Below are positions 41,216 to 55,100 of a DNA stretch of 64,000 nt, one piece after another. The stretch's first letter is position 1. Each line of letters starts with the position of its first letter. The stretch comes from Tolypeutes matacus (taxonomy: Eukaryota; Chordata; Mammalia; Cingulata; Chlamyphoridae), in the NCBI GenBank assembly GCA_026826555.1, contig JAKSZT010054215.1, positions 26,007,155 to 26,071,154 on the forward strand. Direction: 5' to 3'. The position numbers and the translations under genes are program-made. The notes beneath the pieces are model-generated. The model made no database searches. It worked only from the letters and a program-made list of their open reading frames with translations, and had not been told where the DNA came from.

Positions 41216-41759
41216 TTAAAAATACATATGAATATTAATAGCATTGATGATACAGTGGTTGACGGTGGTCTCTGAATTCTCTCCTCCCACCAGAGTCTCC
41301 TTGTATGCCCCTTGCTTTTATGGTATCTGAAATAATAGCCAGAGCATGAGTCTAGGAAATCATTTTTAGATGTAGCTTTGTCCTTAGTAAAATCTAAAAA
41401 GCATTTTGTTTCTCTAAATACAGGCACTTTCCTGGATGAGTAGACCTTCCCAAGAGCTAGCTCATTTTCCAGGCTACAACATAAAGGATGAGGCAGAGTC
41501 TTCGGTGGCTTTTAAAAGAACTGTTCTTAAAGGCCACTGAATGACCCATGAATCCCTTCCCCCTACCCCAATTGGTCCACAAGCTTCTCCACAAGGCAGG
41601 TCTGTTAGTGTCTGAATGAAGTTGCCAAGCAGCAGAGGAGGAAGGGCATGAAGGTTTGCTCTTCTCCAAGAGACTTCATGTCTGGAAATTGCAGCTGAAG
41701 TGTGCAAACACTAGAACATGAGCATCCTGCTGGAAGCACTGCCAGTATATGTGAATAAT

Positions 41760-42110
41760 GCCATTTTTGGACCTCAATATTTCTTCATTCATGTATCTGC
41801 CCATGCTCCATTCATCCATTCATCAACAATGTTTAGTTTATCCAATGTCCTATGTACTGGGGACAGAAGATGACCAACAGAGAGGCTCATACTTTAGTGA
41901 GAGGGCCAGATGTTAAGTGAATAAATATAACCAAAATAAATAAATATTTATAAGTAGATGGCTTAATGGGAAAACAGGAAGATTGACTAATTCTCCCTAG
42001 AAAAATGATGGAAGCCTCTTAGAGGAGATGAGAATTAAAGGATGAGTGGAAATGTATCATGTAGAGAAAGGTGAGGTAGATGAGTTTAGAAATATAGAGA
42101 TCAAATAATA
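41760..42110 (+). repeat. Old interspersed repeat, same type as 24.5 kb
   Basis: tccaatgtcctatgtactgg, ggacagaagatgaccaaca, cctcttagaggagatgaga: L2-like lead followed by G/A-rich body. Family not assigned. Confidence 0.45.
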
Positions 42111-42639
42111 AAATTATTTGAGACAGTGGCTCCATCCAATAGAATAAGACATATGGAAGATAAACAGGTTTTGGAAGGGAAAGGAAATAATTGAGTTTTT
42201 AACTATGCAAAGCTTTTGGAGAGATGGAGGTGCCAGCTTCAAAAAAGGTTAGGCAGATGTGGACAAATAAGGCTAGGAAAACGCCTTAAGCATGATAGAT
42301 ACTGAGCCCCCATTCCTGTTCCAGGTCATCCATTCCTTCCCACATCCTCCCCCAACCCCACAAAAAAGCACAAAGTAATCAGCCGAGAGTGAATGGTGTT
42401 TGTGAGGCTCTGGATTCATGGGAGCACACTGGTCTTCAGCGGCCAGTGTACACATGGACATGATGTGTCGAAAAGTAAGGAAGCTTGAGAACTGCTGGAG
42501 TCGAGTTGAGAGAAATAGAAAAGGTGCCTTCACTAATTTATCTCTCTACCATAGTGTGTGACTCTGTAAAGTGCTCCCCTAATTGTCCCCAGAAACCATA
42601 CTATAACCCTCACCACTTGACTGGCTTCTTGGATTCCTG

Positions 42640-42935
42640 ATTTTCCCATTTCAGGATTTCATCTGTAATTATTTGTATTCATTCAAGTCCTCCTCATATA
42701 TTAAGAGTTCAATCTTGGGTTTTAAGAAATCTCTTCCACTATTGTCATCATCACTGATCCCCCTGTAATATAGATATTTAGCATTTAGTATTTTTTTCAT
42801 GTTTTACTGGGAGTGTTAATATTCTCTTCCTAACTAGACTGCAAGCATCTTGAAGACGGACCCATTGAACCATACTTCTCTCTTATGCTCATCACATCTA
42901 GCCTAGTGCTGCTATATAGTTATCAAGTTGTCAAA
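42640..42935 (+). mobile_element. L2-like 3' fragment
   Basis: tagactgcaagcatcttgaa, gacggacccatt and catctagcctagtgctgc match the L2 3' end pattern. Confidence 0.65.
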
Positions 42936-43359
42936 AATGAAATCAGTTTTTTCACACTGCACATCCATAATCTCACAAACTTATCAGCACAGATTAGCTT
43001 TTAGTTTTTCCTTTCTGTACTCAGAATTATAAAAGTCAGCTGGTGAAATGCAAATAAGGAATGACAGGAAAGGTGAAGGTCAAGAAAAAGTCACAGGAGG
43101 TGAGAATCATCTATAAATATGACCACCATTTTCTGAATCACAGAGGATTTGTTGTCTTTCTGCTTAGCTTTATTTTTTTTGTAAATGGATATTGAAATAT
43201 ACTCTTTTCCTGTTTGAAAAATACTCTGGTATCTTTTTCATCTCCCTCAGGATCAGTAACACGTAGAATATCCACAGCCATGAGCACTCTTACTTTTGGG
43301 CTCTCCAACCTATAGTTTGGATTAGATGGTAAAGTCTACCTTTTCCCCCAACATCTGTG

Positions 43360-43900
43360 TCATAATTCAATTCAACAAACACTCATGGGGTGGGGCAACT
43401 TGAGCATGCTAGATTCTAAATTAGAGACAGGATGCAGGGAGCTGAGCGTGACAATGTGAGTCAGACCCATCCTGTGTCCTTAGGGACTTTCCAGTGTGGC
43501 TGGGAGCCTGGGAATATCAGTAGGAAATTATATCAAACAGAAATACAGTGAGGAATGAGTCATGTGTTGTGGCTTTTTGGAAAAAAAGTAGAATTGGGAA
43601 GGGAGTCCTGAAAGATGATGATTGTATTCTGTAGAGAAAGGGAAAAAGTATTGCTAAGGCTGAAAGAACGGTCCCAGACAGAGCATGGAATTGCAAAAAT
43701 GTACCTTTTCCAGTGATGGGTGACTCTTTGCCTCTAGACTGTGACACATATGGAGAGCTGTATGGTTGGACCCTGGGGCTAGAAAAGGGAAAATGAGGTC
43801 CAACAGCCAGGGTCTTGATGTCAAAGAGCTTACTTCACTCTGTAAGCAATAGGGAACCTTCTGTGTTCAGGAGGAAAATTGAAGAAGTAGAGTCCAGAGT
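43360..43900 (+). repeat. Old interspersed repeat, same type as 24.5 kb
   Basis: caattcaacaaacactcatg, ccttagggactttccagtg, ctctgtaagcaatagggaac and ttcaggaggaaaattgaag. Family not assigned. Confidence 0.45.
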
Positions 43901-44764
43901 AACAGAAGGAAGAAAATCAAGCCGGGAAAACCTTACATTTGATAATATCAATAGCAAGGAAGCACATCTAGCAATACAGTGGGTCTTACAAGACAACCTT
44001 GTTTATGAAATTTTATGGAGGGCCTAGTCACAAAAATGCCTATCCTACAGGCTTGGGCAGGTTAAATTCTACCATGAGCCACATTAATTCCTGTGGGCAT
44101 GGAGTCTGTTTTATTTTTTCAAATTACATATTAAAATACAAAAACTCCTGAAAGGGCCCCTTAAGCAACTACTTGACTGCTTGCTGGGAGCACGATAAGG
44201 GCCTTAGTGCTTTAGCAAAAGCATGTTACTCATTTTGTGCCTCTACTCTTCCACCATGATTATATAATTTCTAGAATTGCAAAATTTTGGACCTCAGAAA
44301 AGCACAGGTGAATAATACTCAATACTCTAATACTCAAGTGAGTATTAGAAGCAGTAGACTAACAAACTGAGTTAAAACCAAACACAATAATAGGGTTAAA
44401 AAAGGTTTTAATTTTCAACTAAACAGCTCCCATCAAAAGGTATTAAAGGTTTCAATTTTGCAAACATCAGCCGGGCTACTGTAATCCAAACCCTGCAAAG
44501 TCTGGATTACATTAACTAAATGCCAAGCATGAGTGGACTGTCTTGCAAACCCTATTTCCCTGAAATTGGAAACAATTAACATTCTGTTTATTCATGAGAT
44601 TAAAACCGCTGAGGTGGAAAATGGCAGGTGTAGTGTTAAATACCTTGCCTGAATATCCTATTGAGAAAAGACAAAGTCCTTTAAACTAGGTGAATTTAGG
44701 TTGATGTCATTTAGGTTTAACTTTCTTAATAACAAAGTAGGAGTCAATGAACTTGCAGCATTTA

Positions 44765-44985
44765 CAGAAATTATACAGTGGTTAAGAACAGATTCTGGAG
44801 TAAAGAAGCCTGGGTTTGTATCCCAACCTAACCACTGTGTGACTTTGGCCAAGCACTTAACTTCTCTGTGTTTCATTTTATACATCTGTGAGGCTGTTAT
44901 GAGAATTAAATGTGATACTAGCATGTGTAAAATATAAGAACACATAGGACACACCATAGGAATGCAATAAATGTGAGTTGCTACA
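44765..44985 (+). mobile_element. MIR, nearly complete
   Basis: acagtggttaagaacagatt, cactgtgtgactttggccaa, ttaacttctctgtgtttcat and ggaatgcaataaatgtgag in order. Confidence 0.93.
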
Positions 44986-45039
44986 CCAGGCAAAGATGCT
45001 ATGCCTGAGTTTTATTCTGGTTTAAAGCTTGAGAATCTT

Positions 45040-45180
45040 AGATCTCAAAGGGAAACAAAAGATTATTTTGGCTAAACTCATCATTTTACAGATGAGAATG
45101 CTGAGAGAAGCTAAGTCACATATGCAAAGCCACGCATGAGGTCAGTGGCAGGACTATATGAGATTTCCATGTATCTGGTT
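45040..45180 (-). mobile_element. MIR fragment
   Basis: Complement of MIR core: tcattttacagatgagaatg, gagagaagctaagtcacat. Confidence 0.75.
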
Positions 45181-45834
45181 CCATTCCATCAATCTTGGAG
45201 CAGACACTGCTTGACTGCTGATGGGGAAAGCCAGAGCATTATCAGCCATCACTGCAATTCAGAAGAGAGGAATTCTCCCTCACCACTGGGGCAGCAGTTC
45301 GCAGCAGGCCTTCTTCATCTGGATCTATAAGCTGACTTATGAATTTATGCCCCTTCTCCGGCCTACAGTTTCAGATCACCCCTCTGCCAGGCTACGGAGA
45401 ATTAAGGACACTTGAAAGTGCCCAAAGCAAGCATTTTCTTCATGATTCATCTCAGTAATGATACACATCATTTCACGAAGATCCTGCCCTCTTTAAGGTA
45501 CTTTATTGTTGCCATAGCACCCACTCTATTGCCACAATGGGCAGGCTTGGGAACACATGTGAAATTGCAAACATTTGTGCTCTTGCTAAGCATACCCATT
45601 TTCACATGTACAGACACCTCAAAGTGGAGAACAATATTTGGGTGTTAAACAGAATGTAAGGATGACAGAAACAGTAGTCATTTTCAAGAAGTGGTCATAT
45701 TTTATAGTTGCAGCTAGGCTCCACTTCACACTCAAAAAAGGGGGTTTTCTAATGCATCTGAGAAGCTCTAAAATGTTTAAGTTGATTTTAGAAAAATGAA
45801 AAGCCAAATACTTCTTAAGTAAAGCAGTAGCTTA

Positions 45835-45965
45835 CAGTGGAAAGATTGTACACTCTAAGAAACATGTTTGGGTTTCAACTCTATCAATGATGTGTGTGAC
45901 CTTGGGCAAAACATTTATCTTCTGCTTCCTGATCTGAAAATCTGGGAAGATGATCAGTGAACGAG
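45835..45965 (+). mobile_element. MIR fragment
   Basis: gtgtgtgaccttgggcaaaa and tgatctgaaaatctgggaag. Confidence 0.8.
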
Positions 45966-46024
45966 TGAAAGAACAACTTTCTCTTTCAAGATGGAGGCAG
46001 CATCGTTCCTGTGCTCCCTTAGAG

Positions 46025-46215
46025 CAGGGTTCTTAACCAGGGGTCCCTGAGCTTGAACTGAAATTCAAAAGAACATTATTCTTGTGGGGATGTGTTGTTA
46101 TGGGTATGCTATATTTATTAATAATACACAGTATAGTGTGGACTTAGTAAGGGGTCCGTGGTTTTCACCTGACTGGCAAAGGGGCCCATGGAACAAAAAA
46201 TGTTAAGAATCCCAG
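46025..46215 (+). mobile_element. Short hAT-type DNA transposon
   Basis: Ends cagggttcttaacc and gttaagaatcccag are inverted repeats. Interior has aggggtccctgagcttgaac and aaggggtccgtggttttcac. The flanks cccttagag and ccctagat resemble an eroded TSD. Confidence 0.75.
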
Positions 46216-46464
46216 CCCTAGATAAAGAACTGTCAGTATTATATACTCAGTCCTGTGGCTTCCCACTAACAAGAAGTCCCCAGATTGAGAGCCATTTGTT
46301 TTGTTCTTTAGAATATTCACAGAGATGGGGAAAGAAAGGCCTACACTGGGAAAATCTCAGTACACAAAACTCCATATACAGCATGTGCTCAACTACGGCA
46401 AATGTGCTATTATGGTTGTGTATGAAAAGGTGTAAGATTCATGTGATCAGTACATTTGGTCGCC

Positions 46465-46685
46465 CAGGTTGAAATCAAGGACTTGAACTTCTCACTGTGT
46501 GACTATAGGCAGATCACTTAAACTCTCTGAGTTTCACCTCCTTCTTTGCTAAAATGGAGATAATGATGGTACCTGTCTCACAGTATTGTTATGAGGATTA
46601 AATGTCAATGCACATGAAGATTTTAGAACAGTGACTGATGGTAAGAGCTTAACAAGGGTTAGTTTTATTATTACAAACATCCACA
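46465..46685 (+). mobile_element. MIR
   Basis: cactgtgtgactataggcag, ttaaactctctgagtttcac, cctgtctcacagtattgtta, tatgaggattaaatgtcaat. Confidence 0.92.
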
Positions 46686-49606
46686 TGGACACAGACAAAT
46701 TGATAGGAATTTCATTAAAATATGGGGAATAAAAAAGTGGAAAAATCTAAAGCAGAACTTTTCTATGCCATCCACATCCACTTCACACAGCCCATGAAAT
46801 TTCTCTACCCTACCCTGCCCTCTAAAAAGGAAAAACTTTGTAGTTAATCTTTAACTTATTAGCCAATTATGGCTGGAAGACTGTAGAGAAATAATTAAGA
46901 CATGGAGCAAAAGAAAAAGGGGATAAAACAGAGGGGAATTAATGAACTTGTTGAGATTAGAGGGTTGAGAAAATGCAAGATATAAACAATTTGCATTTAC
47001 ACAAAGGGATAAAAAGTTCTATGTGAATTGTCTATCACTTCAATATTAGAGGAAAATATTTTTTGCAAATCTCAGCTGATTCAAATATAACTGACTTTCT
47101 GTTTCCACATTTACGTTCTTCATAGCCGATCGTGGACTCCAAGAAAAAGTTATTTGTGACAAGAGTCTGCAAAGATACTTTTTAGAACCAAAAGATTTTT
47201 TTCACTTTCTCTCATATAATTCAAATTCTACCTCCTGCTTCTCTATTTGGGATTCATCTTTGCAGGGTTAACTCTGACCCAAGGTGCCAGATTTTCTCTC
47301 AGAGAGAATTTTCTCTCTGCAAATATTTAGCTCCTGTCGTAAAAGTCACAGTGGGAGCATTTCACAACAGGAAGGGGCAAAGCAGTCTAAGAGTAGACAT
47401 GGTAAAGCATATATTCAACCGATTTGCTGTGTGTCCAGAGTAGGGACACTCAGAACAGACTTGTCCTATTATTTTCACCAACCTTGGGGGCTATTTAGTA
47501 GGGAATATTCTTCACGCACTTGGTCATCAACTCAGAAGATTTATTTTGTTCATAAAGAGCTTTTGGTGGCCAGCAAATTTTTGATGCTTTCCTTGTAAAA
47601 TCTAAAGATCTTACTTGTAACGATTAAATTATATGTCATCAGTTCCCTCAGTTTTACAAGTGGTTTGAATTTGACTTAAAATTTAGAGCCTATCAACTTG
47701 AACTGTATACAAGCTGTGAATGAATACGGCGCTAAGTAGCATAACATGTAATGGAACCTAATATCAAGATGGAGATAAAGAACAATAACCCAAATATACC
47801 AATAGACTCAGTCTCTGGCAATTATTCCTAGAAATTCTTTCTTGTATCAGATCTGATTCCACTGTAGGTGTGAAAATCATAATAAAATCTGTGGGTATTG
47901 TATGATCTGAGGGACTGGGGAATAATTTATTAATTTGTTTTTATATAACTACCAACCTTCAGAAATATTTGTGGTAGCTTAAAATATTACATAATACAGC
48001 TAACTGAAAAAAAAAAAAATAACAGAAAAAAAAAAAATTAAAAGGAACCCAGAGACAATTGGAAATGCATTTGTTGAGAAACTTGGGCATGTTGTCACTT
48101 AAGTGACTAATCATGTAAAATTTCTAATGGTTTAGTTTCTTCCTCTCTCTCTTTCTAATTTCAAAAATTTGGAATTATTCACCTGTGGAAGTTCCAAATC
48201 CATTTAAGTGAAGAAAGCTACTTTCTTTAAAAGCTGAAATATTAAAATAAGCTTATCCTAATTAATTATTCCAGCTTTGGGTTCAGACAGCACTAACCTT
48301 TAATTTACCTAGAAATTCAAATTCAAATAAGCAAATATGTACTCAACTGTAATGAATCACGTAATAATTTTTAGAATTAGTGTGTTTTTACAAATCTGGT
48401 GAATGATGGGAATTGTAACTCTGGGCAGACATTTCCATGTACTGAATCATTTCTATTAATCCACGTGTGAACCTCTGTGTTCTCTTAAGCAGAGCCTTGG
48501 ATATAAGAACCCTTAGACAAACCTAAACACAGAATTGTTGATGATAACATTACTCATGTAGGCAAACTTCTGCTGTTGATGGGAACCAACATCCAGACCT
48601 TAGTATTTGTAAAAAGTTAGAAAGTATGAATGCTGGAATTTTGCAGAAAATATTTTCCCTCAATCTCAACCTGAAGCCTTATGAGAATGAAGCTTACAAG
48701 TCAGTTCTGCAGACGAGTTCAAAGCACGAGGTAAACTAAAAGAACTGTAGACTCTGAATCAACTAATACACCAAACATAACCAGCTACTGGTATTTCCAA
48801 ACTCCGCTTCTTGAAAGAATACAATATCCTGAGAAATAAAACTCATAAGCTAGTCTTTCTCTCTCCTAGAATCCTGCTAATGGTCACTTAAAGATAATGG
48901 AATCCTAATTTATTAGTCTACAAATCATGGTAATATCAACTTCATATCTCCCTATGAGCTGATAGATAACTTATTTATCTTCATTTTTCTTCATGTAAAA
49001 TCATCCTTGTTTCTCTATAGTTATCAACTTTTTGTAAAAGAATGGAAGGAGAATAAAATACTCTGAATCAGACTAGCATGTGATTCATAGAATGAAAAAG
49101 TTTCTGGTTTCCAATTGAGCAATTGTAATATCCTAAAAAAAGGTGACCTAACTTTGTTATTTGTTTGTTAAAAGCAGTTCATTGCAGAGGAAAAGCACAT
49201 ATGATTTATAAGTTTTTCTCTGTAGAGCCTCAGAACTTTAATCTATGGCTCATGAAAGGGTGCAAGAGCAGCCTGAAAATTATGCTGAGCTTAATTATAC
49301 TTAATGTGAATTATTCAGAAGTGCAGACAGAGACTAAAAATTTATTTTGTACAAAGAAGCTTGACATTTTAATTGGTCCTTCAGAATAGAGACAAAACAA
49401 TTTCCTCTCAAGAAAATTTACATCTTCCCTATCAGAGCCACAGCCTCAGCCAAGCAGAACTTCATTAACAAGATTAATTATCACGCCAGTGTCTGCTTCA
49501 TCAGGTGTATGACCCAGGTGAAAAGAGGACTACAAAATAATGACTGACATTTCAAACGGAGAGGATTGATTTAAAAAGGAAAATATGACAGATTCAGCCA
49601 CTGTAC

Positions 49607-49639
49607 CTTGGTCATTAGCCATTTTGTCAGGGTGTTCCA
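49607..49639 (-). CDS. DCC: DCC 33-bp juxtamembrane exon
   Basis: Very small DCC exon of 11 codons. The minus strand reads acceptor ctccacag, then codons for VEHPDKMANDQ, then donor CAAG|gtacag. The first codon is completed by the G left at the end of the 55334-55528 exon, and the last base G starts the glycine codon of the 31011-31076 exon, so the frame closes at both junctions. It encodes the extracellular linker just after FN3 repeat 6, between the ligand-binding ectodomain and the membrane, the region where DCC is shed by metalloproteases. At 33 bp and phase 1-1 it is too short for ordinary ORF finding. It could act as an in-frame cassette; that is an inference, not something the sequence proves. 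Confidence 0.95.
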
Positions 49640-50869
49640 CTGTGGAGGAAAAATAAATAATATTATTAGACTTTGACGGTTCCGGCAAGGAAGCTGACAT
49701 ATCAAATCAAGAGTTTTCTTAGCAAGTTTTCATATCAAGATCAATGCCCTATTGAAATCAAACTGATAAGGAACCACAGTTATATGTAACAAGGAGCCAG
49801 AGGGAAAACAAATGCCAAGGTGATATATTTGCTGTACAAGTGCATTCTAAAAGTTTATTACATCCCTCTAAACGTAAACTCAGAATGATTATCATATAAG
49901 TTTAAAAATAGAACCAACAGTAAAAAATAAAACACATGTAATTACCAGGTAATTATCACTCACATATTTTAAGTAAGTTCAGGAAACTATTTCCTTTTAT
50001 CCAGTTTTTTTCAACAAGAGAACTTAACCAATTCTCACATGGATAGGGTAAAATAAGATATCATAAATATAGTATAATCTAAATGACTTGTTGAGTTGTT
50101 CACAAGTTCAGGTAAATTATGAGTAATGGTTCTGAAAGATTGTTTTTAAAATTGTAAAATATCTCTAAAATTAAAAAAAAAGCGGGGGGACTTTTATTAA
50201 ACAAATGTAACTACTATATATAGGAGATGAATCTTTTATCCTTACTTTCCTACAAATTGTGTTATGACTTTCAGACCAATGCAAACCTTCATGGAGATAG
50301 TGTTATATGTGAGGAATATATCAATCGGAATCATGTCAACTATACTTGATTGTCTTTGAGCTTTGAGTCTGGTGAGTATATTTAACTCAGTTAATTGCAC
50401 TCAAACTTAGACTTAGGATACTTCGCTTACTTATTTGCTTCTTATATATGTTCCATTTAAGTTTATACAGAGGAAAATATAGTACCAAGTTCATGGAGAG
50501 CAATCTATAACACTGTCAGTTTGCTCATTATGCTTGGTTATCTTACAGCAAATACATCACATTGTTTGCAAAATAACTTAAAGCAGATATCCTAGAAGTG
50601 GTGGTCCTCTCTTTTCTAAATGAAGGAGTAAAAATCATTGTCCAGTGCACAGAATCTAAATACTTAAACAACAATATTAGCAAAGTCCTTTCCAGATAAA
50701 CAGGAGGAGCAATTTCTAAACTGGAGATCAATTATAGCTAGTTTCATTTTTAAAAAATAATGTAGACATATTCCTTTAAAGATATAAATTGGAAAATATA
50801 TCTTAATAAACAATGGAATTTTTAATTGTGAATTGTTATTTGGAAAAAGGCATGTATACAAAAGTGCTT

Positions 50870-50940
50870 ATATATATATAATATATATAAATATAATTAG
50901 AAAATTATATTAGTATATATATAATATATATATATAATTA
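50870..50940. repeat. AT-rich microsatellite
   Basis: Interrupted (TA)n runs with two copies of ataattagaaaa. Confidence 0.9.
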
Positions 50941-50949
50941 GAAAAGTTG

Positions 50950-51420
50950 TAATTTATAGAAAAACCACACAGAAAATAGAGTTCCCTTATAACCCTCTTC
51001 TCATTATTAACATTTGTGTTAGTGTGGTACCTTTGATACAACTGATGAAAGAATATTATCATTATTGTACTAAGTATAGTTCATAGTTTACATTAGGGAT
51101 CACAGTTTATATTGAACAGTCCTATGGGCTTTTAAAAAAAATGTATTCTAATAACATATATACAACCTAAATATTATATCAAGATTCTATAATCTTTATT
51201 TATTTATTTATTTTTAGATTACATAAATGTTACACAAAAAAATATAGGGATTCCCATACGCCCCACCTCCCACACCTCCCACACCCTCCCACATAAACAT
51301 CCTTCATTAGTGTGGCACATTCATTGCAATTGATAAATATATCCTGGGACTTTGCCATTAAGCATGGGCCATAGTTTTATAATCTTTAAACAAATTTTAT
51401 AAATAGCTCCTGTATCTCCA
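50950..51420 (-). mobile_element. L1 3' UTR with a second L1 3' UTR nested inside
   Basis: Outer copy: aaaaaccacacagaaaatag to atagctcctgtatctcc. Inner copy at about 51196-51375 (gattacataaatgttacaca, aaatatagggattcccatac, gtgtggcacattcattgc) is flanked by tataatcttta on both sides, a TSD of about 11 bp. Same L1 type as at 7.4 and 54.6 kb. Confidence 0.75.
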
Positions 51421-52695
51421 AAACATTTAACAAGCAATCCAGGAAGGTTAAAGACCTAGCAGCTTTAACAGGACACACCAGAGAAACTATCTTAATTAGC
51501 ATTTCATATTTAGGGAAGGACTGTTTGGAATGATATCAAAAAAGAAAAGAAAACCAATCTCATCTCATTCTTTTAGTTTCCCTTTTATCTTTAATCATAT
51601 ACTTGCATTGCCTACAGCACAAGACAGTTTTTAGGAAGTGACAAATAAATATAGTTATAGCAGACAACCCCATCCTCATTATAATATTCTGGACTTGCTT
51701 TTCTGTAAGCAAAGTTGGATTGAATATAACATGAGACATTTATTCAGGTTGTCTACTGAAGAGTATTTTCAAACAGAGACCATATATATTCTAATAGTTA
51801 TATTTTATTAAAGATGAAAAATGGCTTGAACGTTTTATACTTCATGCCTTGAATTTTTAATTGTTTCTGTCATTTGTCAAGAAAATCATGTATTTGGTCA
51901 CAAATTAATGTGAAGACCAAACCTTTATATTATGTTACAGAACTTTCAGTGGGATATCCTTGGATGGGAGAGATGCACGTTTCAGAATGATGGTTAAGGA
52001 TGCCGGGAGAATGGCCCATACTCTAGCACTCTTTCTCTGCTGAAGTCTCTGCTTTTGTGTGTGTAGGATGTGACTAGCTCCCTCAGGAATCTCTGTGGTC
52101 TACTCCATCAGGAGGATACTTTTGCCATTCTACTTTATAGGCCAATGGGAAAAGTAGACTTTATTGGAGGGAGCAACTCACATGACAGAAAGGCAGAGAT
52201 AGACATGCCTCAGGAATGTCTTCCCATGGCACAAAAGGGTACAGAGGTCCTAAAGGGACTCTGGGGAAGATGTTGGGGTAGGAGGTGGGTATTTGTGCTA
52301 TCTTCTGTGGTCAGAAAATCAAGCTTAAGTTTGTTTTAATTAACATTCCAAAAAAAAGTTAGCTACACAAACACATATATGTATAAAAGTGTATAATAAT
52401 ATAACATCTTTCTAATGATACATGGCTTTTAAAATTAGCCAATGATTACTGACTGAGTTCCCTGTACCTCAGAGGCTAGTTGCTAATACAAAAAAGGCAA
52501 ACCTCTAGTAGAAAATGCTATCACATTTGCAAAGATTAAAAGACTGAATATGAAAGAAGGAAGCATGTGGCCACCTGCCTTGGTCATGATTTGCAATGAA
52601 ACACTTGCCCATTACCCAGTAGACTATTGGGAGTTTCCTTAACTTCTCTCTGCCAAATGAAGTTACATTCTGATGAAATACAGGGCTTATGTTTT

Positions 52696-52842
52696 TTGTT
52701 TTGTTTTGTTTTTTTAAACATTTTATTTTATTTATTGTTTTATTTTATTTATTTATTTTTTTTACTGGGAGGTCCCTGGGACCGAACCCAGGTCCCTCCA
52801 TATGGGAGACGGACGCCCAACTGATTGAGCCACATCCGTCCC
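52696..52842 (-). mobile_element. DAS-type SINE, shorter subtype
   Basis: Minus-strand tRNA-derived head (own strand: gggacggatgtggctcaatc, B box ggttcggtccc, ctcccag) with an A/T tail. TSDs acagggcttatgtttt at 52680-52695 and 52843-52858 are perfect. Confidence 0.9.
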
Positions 52843-54609
52843 ACAGGGCTTATGTTTTGAAGCAGCTTTTTGAACTAAAAACTTTACATTTGTGCACAAT
52901 AGTACAATTTTATGGCTTTTGTATTGTTTTAGTTCATTGTGGCTCAAATCACTTTTGATGAGTAATTTTTATTTGCTTTAGACAATTTGTGATGGTAAGT
53001 GGCATGGAAAATGCATGCATATACAATGTTGATTATTGATACTGGTGGGAAATACCAGTATTTCTCCATAATTCAAAATGCACTCAACACATCAGAAACT
53101 AATTTTATCATATGAGCAATATTTGTTTAAAAAGATCTAATTGACTATTACCAAGCATGATATTTTCAGGGTAGACAATATTAAACGTTCAAAGCAGGAC
53201 ATTAGAAATAACCCTTATGGCCTCTATGACATATAACAAATTCCTGAATTTGTTCTTTGTTCTGAAAATCATTTCTCAGATGAATTTAGGGCTCTGAGGC
53301 AGTACCAAATGAGATCTAGAGTTCAATAAATTATCTACAGGATGATTATCAATCTGGGCCTGTAAATCCTCTGATAACTCTTCATGCTGTTGCTTCATAA
53401 CTTTGGATGCCTTGAGTCATCTTAAACCTCTGAGATCTCTTAGTTGGCACATTTTGTGAGCTTGAAATTAATTTGGCACTCATCTACCAATAAAGATGAA
53501 GAAATTTCAAAGCATTATCTAGTTACATCTAATGTTCCCAGAAAATGAATAACCAGTTTCCTTTTGATTTCTCATTTGGAGTGAAACCTGATTTAGCCAA
53601 GAAATCCTAAAAATCTGGAGAGATAATAACAGATAGATGACAGTGACCTCCTTTCCTCCCTGCCCCCTCCCTAACTTCTAATTTTTCGCTAAGAACTACC
53701 ATGTACACTTAAGCTGAATGCTTGTTTGTCTGTTTTTGGCAGGCTTTCAGATTAGAAGTTACTGAAATCCAGCTTCTCAATAGCTCACTGACAAAAATTA
53801 AGAAATCCACCATTTATTAGGATGCCTTCCCTAGGAGAATTGAGAAATAGATTACACAGTTATTCTAAGACTCTAGGATGTCAAACAACTGGATGAAAAT
53901 GCCAATCATCCACATGTTTTTAATTTCTTAGTTGTTTGCCCCTATATATTATGAAAGTTTTTAGCCAGATATATAGGCAGAATGTGATCACAGATTTAAG
54001 ATCTAAGGTATCCTCTTTTAGAATAGCACATATCATGTCTTAAAGATATCTTTAAAATATCAATTATGGGACATTCAGATTATTTTCCACTGTTAAATGA
54101 TAGAGGCTTTTAAAATCATTTGCCCTCTAGAAAAACATTACTGTGCTTTAAAATAGTAAGGGCTTACATGAAGATTATTTTGATGTGATCACTATTCTTT
54201 ATGAAAATGTAACTACCCTTAAGTTGAGTAGCTATTTTTATTTGTAAAAGCATATATAGTTTTCTTTTAGTTATAATGCTGCAAAATGTTTTTTAGGGAC
54301 CCTAAGTCCCTAAAGCATGCACATTAATTTTGTTTGAATTTTTCTGTCTTGCAGAAAAATTTCAAAATTTCATTTAATATGTAAGGACAATGGTTCTGTT
54401 AGAAAACATTTAAAGTTGGCAATAGTATGCCACTCACATAATTCAATGCTCTTAAGTTTTATTCCTTTACATAAAATGGTTGAAGGATTTCATTATATAT
54501 ATATATATACACACATATATATTTGACTTTTTAAAGGTTTAATTTGCGAAAGAAATTTATACTAAATTCTTTTGCCATCATTTTCTTTGTCATCATTATC
54601 ATTTTTTAA

Positions 54610-55100
54610 AATTAATTTTTTGTTTTATTTTTAAAGAAGCTTTTGATTACATCAATGTTACATTAAAAACAGGGGATTCCCATATGCCCTACCCCCCTCC
54701 TCCCCCCATACTTTCCCACATTAACATCTTTCATTAGCGTGGTACATTTGTTACAATTAATGAACATATATTGAAGCATTGCTACTAACTGTGCTCTATA
54801 GTTTACGTTATAGTTTACACTCTGTCCTGCACAATTTTGTAGGTTATGACAAAATACATAGTGGCCTGTATCTGTCATTGCAATGTCATTCAGGACAATT
54901 CCAATGAACTGAAAATGCCCCCATGTTACACCTATCCTTCCCTTTCCTGCCCTTCAGAACCTCTGGTGGCCACTGCCTTTATGTCAATGATAAAAGTTCT
55001 TCCACTGCTAGAATAATAATAAGTCTATAATAGAATAATAATGTCTACTTTAGCCCATCGATCATTCCCCAGTCTTGAGGATTTGGGGATGGTGATGCCC
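54610..55100 (-). mobile_element. L1 3' UTR
   Basis: Minus-strand copy of the family also at 7.4 and 51.2 kb: gattacatcaatgttacatt, ggggattcccatatgccct, gcattgctactaactgtgct, ctctggtggccactgcc. Ends about 230 bp from the FN3-6 exon. Confidence 0.85.

Larger units (their letters stand above)
31077..49606 (-). other. DCC intron of 18.5 kb
   Basis: Largest complete intron in the window. 31.1-37.7 kb and 46.7-49.6 kb are AT-rich with few recognisable repeats. 38.3-41.2 kb is L1. 41.7-43.9 kb is old L2-like or unassigned repeats, and 44.7-46.7 kb is a cluster of MIRs plus a hAT element. Small frames, such as 87 codons at 31404-31667, show no recognisable product. Confidence 0.75.
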
